A program made the translations under genes and the position numbers. From Bradyrhizobium forestalis (GTDB lineage Bacteria; Pseudomonadota; Alphaproteobacteria; Rhizobiales; Xanthobacteraceae), in contig NZ_PGVG01000025.1 of assembly GCF_002795245.1 (NCBI RefSeq), positions 40,776 through 104,775 on the forward strand: 64,000 bases of DNA, written 5' to 3'. This document shows positions 52,887 to 60,650 of this stretch, piece by piece (position 1 is the stretch's first letter; each line of letters opens with the position of its first letter). The notes beneath the pieces are model-generated. The model was not told the origin of the DNA and did not search any database. It saw nothing but the letters and a program-made list of their open reading frames with translations.

Positions 52887-53252
52887 ATGACCGATCCCGT
52901 CACAATCGCCCGCCGCTACATCGAGCTCTGGAACGAGCGCACAGCCGAGCGCCGCCGCGAGCTGCTCAGCGAAAGCTGGACGACGGATGCGAGCTATGTC
53001 GATCCCGTGATGAAGGGCGACGGCCGGGACGGCATCGAGGCGCTGATCGCCGGCGTGCAGCAGCGCTTTCCCGATTTCACATTCAAGCTGATCGGCGAGC
53101 CCAACGGCTACGGCGATCACATCCGCTTTTCGTGGGGACTTGGTCCTGACGGCGCCGACAGCCCGATCAAGGGTACCGATTTCGCCGTGCTGAAGGACGG
53201 CCGGATCAGAAGCGTGACCGGGTTTCTGGACCAAGTGCCGGCTGGAGTGTGA
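52887..53252 (+). CDS. NTF2-like/SnoaL-type protein
   Basis: A 121-residue protein with the cone-like NTF2 fold. It has IARRYIELWNERTAERRRELLSE, DASYVDPVMKGDGRDGIEALI and a final beta strand FAVLKDGRIRSVTGFLDQ. Members are small isomerases, cyclases or binding proteins; nothing points to a ligand. An AAGGAGAG site precedes the ATG. It is upstream of the helicase gene, but no functional link is known. Confidence 0.75.
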   Translation: MTDPVTIARRYIELWNERTAERRRELLSESWTTDASYVDPVMKGDGRDGIEALIAGVQQRFPDFTFKLIGEPNGYGDHIRFSWGLGPDGADSPIKGTDFAVLKDGRIRSVTGFLDQVPAGV

Positions 53253-53329
53253 GACCTCTTGCCCTTCTCGCCGCAGGCGGGGAGGGCCACCCCTCGACGA
53301 ATCCACTCCTGCGGCTTACCTGTCATGCC

Positions 53330-55906
53330 GTGCCGCCCCGTATCCTCCAAACATCGGCCGAGCCGGCCGCGCTGCTGCCGGATCGCTTCCAGGCCTGGTT
53401 CGCAGCCCGCGGCTGGTCGCCGCGCGCGCATCAATTGGCGCTGCTGGAGAAGGCGCGCGAGGACGCTAGCGCGCTGCTGATCGCGCCGACCGGCGCCGGC
53501 AAGACGCTGGCGGGATTTCTGCCGACCCTGGTGGAGCTTTCGACCGACGCGGCCGACCGGAAGGCGGGCGGGAGGCAAAGCCTCGTCTGCACCGGCCGCA
53601 GCGTGCAACGCAGCGGCGGTCTCCACACCCTCTACATCTCGCCGCTCAAGGCACTCGCCGTCGACATCGCGCGCAATCTGGAACGGCCGATCGCCGAGAT
53701 GGCGCTGCCGATCAAGGTCGAGACCCGCACCGGCGACACGCCGGTGTCGCGGCGGCAGCGGCAGCGGCGCTATCCGCCGGACGTGTTGCTGACGACGCCC
53801 GAGCAGCTTGCGCTGCTGCTGTCCTCCGACGACGCACCGTTCCTGTTTTCCTCCCTGAAGCGCATCGTGCTCGACGAGCTGCATGCGTTGGTGACGTCCA
53901 AGCGCGGCGATCTGCTCTCGCTCGGGCTGGCGCGGCTCTGGCGCCTCGCGCCGCAGATGCGCGCGATCGGCCTGTCGGCGACCGTGGCCGAGCCGGATCA
54001 GCTCGCGCGCTTCCTGGTGCCGCAGCCCGACGGCAGGGAAGCCGCTGCCGACATCGTCATTGCCGGCGGTGCCGCGCCGCCGGTGGTCGAGATGCTCGAT
54101 ACGCGCGAGCGGCTGCCCTGGGCCGGCCACAGCGCACGCCACGCGCTCCCCGAGATCTACGAGCTGATCAAGGCCAACAAGACCACGCTGGTCTTCGTCA
54201 ATACCCGCAGCCAGGCCGAGATGCTGTTCCAGAATCTCTGGAGCATGAATGACGATGGCTTGGCAATAGCACTGCATCACGGTTCGCTCGACGTCGCCCA
54301 GCGCCGCAAGGTCGAGGACGCGATGTCGGCGGGTCGCCTGCGCGGCGTGGTCTGCACCTCCTCGCTCGACCTCGGCGTCGACTGGGGCGACGTCGATCTC
54401 GTGGTCAATATCGGCGCGCCCAAGGGCTCCTCGCGCCTGATGCAGCGTATCGGCCGCGCCAATCACCGTCTCGAAGAAGCCTCCCGCGCCGTGCTGGTGC
54501 CGGCCAACCGCTTCGAGGTGCTGGAATGCCGCGTCGCCATCGATGCCATTGCCGAGAACGCGCAGGACACGCCGCCGTTGCGCCTAGGTGCGCTCGACGT
54601 GCTGTCCCAGCACGTGCTCGGCTGCGCCTGCGGCGAGCCCTTCTTCTCGGACGAGCTCTATGGCGAAGTCCGCACCGCCGCGCCCTATGCAAACCTGTCG
54701 CGGCAGGATTTCGACGACGTTGTCGATTTCGTCGCCTCCGGCGGCTATGCGTTGAAGACCTATGAGCGCTTCGCCCGCATCAAGCAGGACAAGGAAGGCC
54801 GCTGGCGCGTCGCCAATCCCAAGGTGCGGCAGAGCTACCGGCTGAATGTCGGCACCATCGTCGAGGACGACATGCTGAAGGTACGGCTGGTGCGCGGTCG
54901 CTCCACCGGCAGCGGATCGACCGGCGCGATCGCGCGCGGCGGCCGCGTGCTCGGTGAGATCGAGGAATACTTCATCGAGGGCCTGACCGCCGGCGACACG
55001 TTTGTGTTCGGTGGCGAGGTCGTGCGCTACGAGGCGCTGGCCGAGGATCAGGTCTACGTCTCCCGTGCCAACGACAAGGACCCCAAGGTGCCGTCCTACA
55101 TGGGCGGCAAGTTTCCGCTCTCGACGTATCTTGCCGAGCGCGTCCGCCGGCTGCTCGATGACGGGCGCGCCTGGGGCGGCTTGCCGGAGCAGGTGCGCGA
55201 CTGGCTGTCGCTGCAAAAGGACGTCTCGCGCGTGCCCGGTGTCCGCGAGCTGCTGGTCGAGACCTTTCCGCGCGGCAACAAGCAATACCTGATCTGCTAT
55301 CCCTTCGAGGGCCGGCTCGCGCACCAGACGCTCGGCATGCTGCTGACGCGGCGGCTGGAGCGGATGCGCGCCCGGCCGCTCGGCTTCGTCGCCAATGAAT
55401 ATGCGGTGGCGATCTGGGGCCTCGGCGATGCCTCCTTCATGATCCGCGACGGCCGGCTTGATCTCAACGAGCTGTTCGCCCCTGACATGCTCGGCGATGA
55501 TCTCGAAGCCTGGCTCGCCGAATCCGCGCTGATGAAGCGCACCTTCCGCAATTGCGCGCTGATCTCCGGCCTGATCGAGCGCCGCTTCACCGACGAGGAT
55601 AAGAGCCGCCGTCAGGTGCTGTTCTCGACTGACCTCGTCTATGACGTCCTGCGCAAGCACCAAGCCGATCACGTCCTGCTGCGCGCCGCGCGTGCCGATG
55701 CCGCCACCGGCCTGCTCGACCTGCGCCGTCTCAGCGACATGCTGATGCGCATCCAGGGCCGCATCACCCACCGGGAACTCGACCACGTCTCTCCGCTCGC
55801 GGTGCCCGTGATGCTGGAAATCGGCCGCGAGTCAGTTTATGGCGAAGCCGCAGACGAGCTGTTGGCGGAAGCCGCCGACGAGCTCGTTAAAGAGGCGATG
55901 GGATAA
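53330..55906 (+). CDS. Lhr-type ligase-associated DEXH-box DNA helicase
   Basis: An 858-residue superfamily 2 helicase. Motif I is APTGAGKT, motif Ia SPLKALA, motif II DELH, motif III SATV, motif VI QRIGRANHR. A winged helix and a Lhr C-terminal region follow. Such helicases are usually encoded with an exonuclease, an ATP-dependent DNA ligase and the PdeM-type phosphoesterase, which follows here 14 nt later. The start is doubtful: the frame is open back to a GTG at 53249, overlapping the previous gene's stop, but the first ~27 residues look like non-coding sequence. I prefer the GTG at 53330. Confidence 0.88.
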   Translation: MPPRILQTSAEPAALLPDRFQAWFAARGWSPRAHQLALLEKAREDASALLIAPTGAGKTLAGFLPTLVELSTDAADRKAGGRQSLVCTGRSVQRSGGLHTLYISPLKALAVDIARNLERPIAEMALPIKVETRTGDTPVSRRQRQRRYPPDVLLTTPEQLALLLSSDDAPFLFSSLKRIVLDELHALVTSKRGDLLSLGLARLWRLAPQMRAIGLSATVAEPDQLARFLVPQPDGREAAADIVIAGGAAPPVVEMLDTRERLPWAGHSARHALPEIYELIKANKTTLVFVNTRSQAEMLFQNLWSMNDDGLAIALHHGSLDVAQRRKVEDAMSAGRLRGVVCTSSLDLGVDWGDVDLVVNIGAPKGSSRLMQRIGRANHRLEEASRAVLVPANRFEVLECRVAIDAIAENAQDTPPLRLGALDVLSQHVLGCACGEPFFSDELYGEVRTAAPYANLSRQDFDDVVDFVASGGYALKTYERFARIKQDKEGRWRVANPKVRQSYRLNVGTIVEDDMLKVRLVRGRSTGSGSTGAIARGGRVLGEIEEYFIEGLTAGDTFVFGGEVVRYEALAEDQVYVSRANDKDPKVPSYMGGKFPLSTYLAERVRRLLDDGRAWGGLPEQVRDWLSLQKDVSRVPGVRELLVETFPRGNKQYLICYPFEGRLAHQTLGMLLTRRLERMRARPLGFVANEYAVAIWGLGDASFMIRDGRLDLNELFAPDMLGDDLEAWLAESALMKRTFRNCALISGLIERRFTDEDKSRRQVLFSTDLVYDVLRKHQADHVLLRAARADAATGLLDLRRLSDMLMRIQGRITHRELDHVSPLAVPVMLEIGRESVYGEAADELLAEAADELVKEAMG

Positions 55907-55920
55907 GAGCAGGTTTTGAC

Positions 55921-56631
55921 GTGACGGCAGGCGCGCTGGTTTCAGGGGATGTCGAGCACATGCGCGTTTCAAGAGTCACCATCAGCGATGTGACCTTCGC
56001 CGCCGATCTCTCCGGCGCCCTGTTCTGGGAAGAGCAGCGCCTGCTCGTCGTCTCCGACCTGCATCTGGAGAAGGGGTCGAGCTTCGCGACGCGCGGCGTG
56101 CTGCTGCCGCCTTACGATACCATCGCGACGCTCGACCGGCTCGCTGCTGTCATCTCCCGCCACAATCCGCGCATCGTCATCGCGCTCGGCGACAGTTTTC
56201 ACGACCGCACTGCGCATGAGCGCCTGTCGGCCGAGGACCGCGATGCGGTGGCCGCACTCCAGACCGGCCGCGACTGGATCTGGATCTCGGGCAATCACGA
56301 TCCCATGCTGCCGCGCGATCTCGGCGGCACCATTGCCGACGAAGTCGCGATCGGCCCGATCACCTTCCGCCACGAGCCGACCGGCGCACCCGGCGAGGTC
56401 GCCGGCCATCTCCATCCCAAGGCGCGCGTCTCCGCGCGCGGTCGCTCGATGGAGCGCCGCTGCTTCGTCAGTGACGGGATGCGTGCCGTGATGCCCGCCT
56501 TCGGCGCCTATGCCGGCGGCCTCAGCATCCGCGACGCTGCCTTCGCCAGGATCTTTCCGAAGAACGGCTTTGTCGCCCATCTCCTCGGCGACCGCCGCGT
56601 CCACGCCATTGCGGCCTCGCGCTGCTATTGA
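55921..56631 (+). CDS. pdeM: Ligase-associated metallophosphoesterase
   Basis: A 236-residue binuclear-metal phosphoesterase. Motifs in order: VVSDLHLEKGSSF, ALGDSFHDR, ISGNHDPML and GHLHPKA. It matches the PdeM family of the Lhr/ligase/exonuclease cluster, whose members show phosphodiesterase or nuclease activity in other bacteria. It follows the helicase by 14 nt. The first codon is taken as GTG at 55921; an ATG at 55960 (MRVSRVTISDV) would drop 13 residues and is a reasonable alternative. Confidence 0.85.
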   Translation: MTAGALVSGDVEHMRVSRVTISDVTFAADLSGALFWEEQRLLVVSDLHLEKGSSFATRGVLLPPYDTIATLDRLAAVISRHNPRIVIALGDSFHDRTAHERLSAEDRDAVAALQTGRDWIWISGNHDPMLPRDLGGTIADEVAIGPITFRHEPTGAPGEVAGHLHPKARVSARGRSMERRCFVSDGMRAVMPAFGAYAGGLSIRDAAFARIFPKNGFVAHLLGDRRVHAIAASRCY

Positions 56632-56749
56632 GGCGTCGGTCGCGCCTTGGAACAAATTAAGAACAATTTAGCAAGTCTTTGATATATCATTGTGATTCGG
56701 TGCGTCGCCGACACAATATCTAGCGTCTGTCCGACTATGCGAGGACTAC

Positions 56750-57181
56750 ATGTCCACCATTGCCTTCGACCAGTTTGCCCTCACCCGGATCGCCGATTTC
56801 GCGCGCTCGCTGTCGCGGCTGCATCAGGCGGCCCGGCGCTATGCCGTCGATGACGACCAGTTCGATCGCGAGTTCAACGCGGTGTGCCAGTCGATCTGGG
56901 GCTACACCATCGATGACATCAGCGACGATCTGTTCTCGACTGAGGACCATCTGTTTCTCGACACCCTGGATGAGGCGCATGCGCGCATCTTCGCGGCCGA
57001 GCAGGGTTACGACCTCGTCGACGAAGCGGGCATGCTGACCGATTGGTGGGGCTTTTGCTGGATGATCCTGGCCGAGAAGCGCGGCCTCCTGACGCCGGAA
57101 AACCGCGCCGCTGCGCGCGCGGCGATCGAGGAGAAATATCTGGCAGCCCCGAACGTGATCGGGGTGATCATCGGCAGGTGA
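56750..57181 (+). CDS. Conserved protein of unknown function
   Basis: A 143-residue acidic, helix-rich soluble protein, no family recognised. Distinctive segments are FARSLSRLHQAARRYAVDDDQFD, VCQSIWGYTIDDISDDLFSTED and LTDWWGFCWMILAEKRG. It has no membrane span or signal. An AGGAC sequence lies 5 nt before the ATG, and the 118-bp gap before it contains an A/T-rich stretch suitable for a promoter. Confidence 0.65.
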   Translation: MSTIAFDQFALTRIADFARSLSRLHQAARRYAVDDDQFDREFNAVCQSIWGYTIDDISDDLFSTEDHLFLDTLDEAHARIFAAEQGYDLVDEAGMLTDWWGFCWMILAEKRGLLTPENRAAARAAIEEKYLAAPNVIGVIIGR

Positions 57182-57183
57182 GC

Positions 57184-57304
57184 TCTCGTGCCCCGGACGC
57201 AGCGCAGCGCTTCTTCAGCGGTGCGCTGCAGAGCAGGGGCCCAGAAGAGCTGGGTCCCGGCTCGGCGTCGCGGCACTCCGTGCCGCGCCGCGTCCGGGAC
57301 ACGA
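57184..57304. repeat. Intergenic palindromic repeat, CCCGGAC family
   Basis: CTCTCGTGCCCCGGACGCAG at the left, inner GCAGGGGCCC and GGGTCCCGGCTC, and GCGTCCGGGACACGA at the right, between two convergent genes. Confidence 0.85.
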
Positions 57305-57311
57305 AACTGAG

Positions 57312-58133
57312 CTAATCCAATCCCGCCCGCTTCGCCGGCTTCGCCGTCGTCTTCGGCACCGTCACATCCGGCAGCGCCTCACGCACGATCTCGGTCGAAG
57401 CCGGGGCATCTGCCGACACCGTCTCGGCCCGCACCGGCGCCACCTTCATCTCGCCAAGGCGGGCGCGGACCTGGGCGGTGAGGCCGGGATAGGAGGCGAC
57501 CGGGGTGAATTCCGCAGCCTGGTCGTTGCCGACGCGGATGCCGGTATAGGCGACGAGGCCGTCGGTGGTGGCGATCACGTCACCGGCCTTCAGCGAGGAA
57601 TCCAGCGCAAGATCGACCGGGGCGAGGCCGACCGGCTCACGGCCGTTGCAGGTGCAGTCGGCGCGCAGTGCCTTGCGATAGGCGAACGCGTTCTCGCTGT
57701 CGGCGTAGCGCTCACCGGTCTGCGAATAGGCGCCGTCGATCGACGAGCCGAAATAGATCTTGGTCGGGCTGGCGGGACAGAACGCCTGACACATCTGTGC
57801 GGGCGAGGCGAGGCCGCGCATCAGCGGAAAGTATTTCCCGTCGCAACTGCGCACGCAGAAGGCCGGGCCCGAACCGCCGGCCGCCGCCGAGCGGGTCGGC
57901 GGCACATATTGCGGGTTTGCCGCATTCTGCTGGCCGGTGAAGGGATCGGCGTAGGGGCTCGCCTGCTGCGGTACCTCGCGCTGCGGCCGCTGCTGCTGCA
58001 TGCCGCCGAAGAGGAAATCGAACAAGCCTTCGGCCGAAACCGGCGCCGGGGTCGCCAGCAGCGGCGCTGTCAGGATGGCGGCCACAATCATCGCGCGACG
58101 CCGCCGGCGCGCATGGGACATGACTGTACGCAA
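57312..58133 (-). CDS. Exported DUF2865 protein
   Basis: A 273-residue protein with a basic start and a hydrophobic signal segment (AMIVAAILTAPLLATPAPVSA). After a Gln/Pro-rich linker comes the DUF2865 core, with paired cysteines FCVRSCDGKYFPLMRG and MCQAFCPASPTKIYFGSSIDGA, and CTCNG near the middle. The domain is restricted mainly to Rhizobiales and has no assigned role. The Cys pattern suggests disulfides in the periplasm. The ATG at 58121 is an alternative start. Confidence 0.8.
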   Translation of the reverse strand: MRTVMSHARRRRRAMIVAAILTAPLLATPAPVSAEGLFDFLFGGMQQQRPQREVPQQASPYADPFTGQQNAANPQYVPPTRSAAAGGSGPAFCVRSCDGKYFPLMRGLASPAQMCQAFCPASPTKIYFGSSIDGAYSQTGERYADSENAFAYRKALRADCTCNGREPVGLAPVDLALDSSLKAGDVIATTDGLVAYTGIRVGNDQAAEFTPVASYPGLTAQVRARLGEMKVAPVRAETVSADAPASTEIVREALPDVTVPKTTAKPAKRAGLD

Positions 58134-58338
58134 TGCTTACTCCACCCGACGCAACTGAACCGGCTGGGACCGAGAGGCCTCAGCACACGATTCACCATAA
58201 AGCGGGATGGTAAATGAGCAGTTGCGCGGAGGCGGTTTCAAGACGAGGCGGTGGCCTCTTTGAGGCCGGGCGCAGCTTTGGACGGATGGTTGCTTCCGGG
58301 GCACACTGAGGCATGACAGCGGAGGATGTTCCGCCGCC

Positions 58339-58902
58339 TCAAGCCTTCAAGAATTCCGACGCCTTGTACAGCGAGCGGAACGGCAGGCCGGCCGCACCGA
58401 ACGTGTCGGTGGCGCCTTCCTCGCGATCGACCATGGTCAGCACCAGCACGACATCGGCGCCGGTCTCGCGCACCGATTCCACCGCCTTCATCGCCGAGCC
58501 GCCCGTGGTGGTGACGTCCTCGACGATCACGACACGCTTGCCCGCCAGCGTCTCGCCCTTGGGCAGGCCTTCGATCGCGAGCTTGGCGCCATGCTCCTTC
58601 GGCTTCTTGCGCACGAAGAAGGCCGCGATCGGATGGCCCTTGATCCAGGAGATCTGCGCCAGAGCGCCGGCGAGCGGCACCGCGCCCATCTCGAGCCCGC
58701 CAATGAAATCGAGCTGGTCGTCCTTGAGCGCTTCGTAAGTCAGCTCGGCGAGCAGCGTCGCTCCCTCGGGGTCGAGCATGGTCGGCTTGAGGTTGAAGTA
58801 GAAATCGCTCTTGCGGCCCGACGCGAGCGTCACCTCGCCGCGGCCGAATGAGCGCCGGCGGATGATTTCGAACAGTCGGGCGCGGGAGGCGGATTTCGAC
58901 AC
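58339..58902 (-). CDS. pyrE: Orotate phosphoribosyltransferase
   Basis: Makes orotidine monophosphate from orotate and PRPP. The 187-residue protein has the PRPP motif VVIVEDVTTTGGSAMKAV and the Lys-rich loop FFVRKKPKEHG, with SGRKSDFYFNLKPTML near the N-terminus. The GTG at 58902 (VSKSASRARLF) is supported by GAGGGA five bases upstream; the open frame beyond it lacks family similarity. It functions after PyrD (37.4-38.5 kb) in pyrimidine synthesis. Confidence 0.92.
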   Translation of the reverse strand: MSKSASRARLFEIIRRRSFGRGEVTLASGRKSDFYFNLKPTMLDPEGATLLAELTYEALKDDQLDFIGGLEMGAVPLAGALAQISWIKGHPIAAFFVRKKPKEHGAKLAIEGLPKGETLAGKRVVIVEDVTTTGGSAMKAVESVRETGADVVLVLTMVDREEGATDTFGAAGLPFRSLYKASEFLKA

Positions 58903-59074
58903 GGCGGTCCCTCGAACAGCGTCTTTGGTGGAGGCGGAATTTATCCGGCACAGCCGCGACATTCCAGAGGGGTTGTTTCCCGTCAACAGGGATCGGCCAT
59001 CCCGGTCCGCCGGTTGTGAGGGCGCAACCTTCTGGAGTAGTTGAGGGGGCAAGCCTCTTGGGAAGGAAATGGGA

Positions 59075-59701
59075 ATGACGATCGAGCTCTACACCTGGAA
59101 CACGCCGAACGGACGCAAGATCTCGGTCGCGCTGGAGGAGATGGGGCTGCCCTACAAGGTGATTCCGGTGAACATCACCAAGGGCGAGCAGATGGCGCCC
59201 GAGTTCCTCAAGCTCTCTCCCAACAACAAGATTCCCGCGATCGTCGATCCCGAAGGGCCCGAGGGCAAGCCCGTCAGCATCTTCGAATCCGGCGCCATCC
59301 TGCTCTATCTCGGCGAAAAGACCGGCAAATTCCTGCCGAAGTCGCTTGGCCAGCGGATCCCCGTCTACGAATGGCTGATGTGGCAGATGGGCGGGTTCGG
59401 CCCGATGCCGGGCCAGGTGCACCATTTCATCGCTTTGGAGAACGAGCAGGACCGCGCCTACGGCTTGAAGCGCTTCATGGCGGAGACGCGCCGGCTTTAC
59501 GGCGTGCTGGATCGCCGCCTGGAGGGGCGCGACTTCGTCGCCGGCGAGCTTTCGATTGCCGATTTTGCCATCCTGGGCTGGGCCTGGCGCCACCCTCGCC
59601 ACAAGGTTGATCTGGCCGACTTCCCCAACGTCAAGCGCTGGTACGAGGCCCTGATGGCGCGGCCGGCGGTGAAGCGGGGCATGGAGGCGAAGCTGGATTA
59701 G
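59075..59701 (+). CDS. Glutathione S-transferase family protein, YfcG/YghU-like
   Basis: A 208-residue protein. The N-terminal thioredoxin-like domain has YTWNTPNGRKISVALEEMGLPY, where the TPNG segment is typical of the disulfide-reductase type. NKIPAIVDPEGPEG and ESGAILLYLGEKTG follow. The helical C-domain has LYGVLDRRLEGRDFVAGELSIADFAILGW. It probably reduces disulfides or peroxides with glutathione. ATG at 59075 lies 8 nt after GGAAGG, better than 59069. Confidence 0.87.
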   Translation: MTIELYTWNTPNGRKISVALEEMGLPYKVIPVNITKGEQMAPEFLKLSPNNKIPAIVDPEGPEGKPVSIFESGAILLYLGEKTGKFLPKSLGQRIPVYEWLMWQMGGFGPMPGQVHHFIALENEQDRAYGLKRFMAETRRLYGVLDRRLEGRDFVAGELSIADFAILGWAWRHPRHKVDLADFPNVKRWYEALMARPAVKRGMEAKLD

Positions 59702-59709
59702 CCGGCCAG

Positions 59710-59846
59710 CGCCCCGGACGCGACGCAGCGCGTAGCGATGCGGCGCAGAGCCGGGGCCCATGCCCCTGCGATCTCGTTCTTAGCCTTCTGTTGGGTCCCG
59801 GCTCTGCGCAGCAGCGCAAGAGCGCTGCAGCGCGTCCGGGACACGG
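59710..59846. repeat. Intergenic palindromic repeat, CCCGGAC family
   Basis: CGCCCCGGACGCGACGCAGC, inner GAGCCGGGGCCC and GGGTCCCGGCTC, and GCGCGTCCGGGACACGG at the right, between the convergent GST and LysE-type genes. Confidence 0.85.
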
Positions 59847-59868
59847 AGGGGGTGGTTCGCGGCGTCCG

Positions 59869-60504
59869 CTAAACCTTCTTCGCTTCGACTGCCATCCGCA
59901 CCGCGAGGCCGGCCAGCACCGTGCCCATCAGCCAGCGCTGCACCAGCATCCAGCTCGGCCGGTTCGCCAGGAACAGCGCGATCGATCCGGCCGCGAGCGC
60001 GATCATCGCATTGACGCTGACGCTGATGGCGATCTGGATCGCCCCCAGCACCACCGACTGCGCCAGCACGCTGCCGGCGGCGGGATCGATGAACTGCGGC
60101 AGCAGCGCCAGATACAGCATCGCGATCTTCGGATTGAGCAAATTGGTGACGAAGCCCATCGCGAACAATTTGCGCGGGCTGTCGATCGCGAGCTTTCTCA
60201 CCTGGAACGGCGAACGCCCGCCCGGCTTCACCGCCTGCCAGGCGAGCCACAGCAAGTATCCAGCGCCGGCAAAGCGCAGCGCGTCATAGGCGAAGGGAAT
60301 GGCGAGCAGCAGCGCCGTGATGCCGAACGCCGCGCACAGCATGTAGAACACGAAGCCGAGCGCGACGCCGCCGAGCGAGACGATGCCGGCCGCGGCGCCT
60401 TGCGTGATCGAGCGCGAGATCAGATAGATCATGTTCGGCCCCGGCGTGAGCACGAGGCCGAGGCAGACGAGGGCGAAGCCGAGCAGGGCGGAGGTGTGGG
60501 GCAT
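59869..60504 (-). CDS. LysE-family exporter
   Basis: A 211-residue inner-membrane protein with about six helices. The start LLGFALVCLGLVLTPGPNMIYLISRS carries the LTPGPN motif of LysE/RhtB exporters, and FAMGFVTNLLNPKIAMLYLALLPQFI carries the second conserved NLLNPK block. Members export amino acids or homoserine lactones. The ATG at 60504 begins MPHTSALLG. Its substrate is unknown. It is on the same strand as polA, 147 bp downstream of it. Confidence 0.85.
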   Translation of the reverse strand: MPHTSALLGFALVCLGLVLTPGPNMIYLISRSITQGAAAGIVSLGGVALGFVFYMLCAAFGITALLLAIPFAYDALRFAGAGYLLWLAWQAVKPGGRSPFQVRKLAIDSPRKLFAMGFVTNLLNPKIAMLYLALLPQFIDPAAGSVLAQSVVLGAIQIAISVSVNAMIALAAGSIALFLANRPSWMLVQRWLMGTVLAGLAVRMAVEAKKV

Positions 60505-60650
60505 GGTGAACCAGGGCGGGAGATGCGCCGGTTCTAATATGCGCGGGATCGCGTCGCCATCGCGCAATTGCTCGGAGGACAATTCAACTCTCGTCTTGAG
60601 CCGCTGGGCTCCCTCGCCCCGTTCTTACGGGGAGAGGTGAAGAGGCAGCC

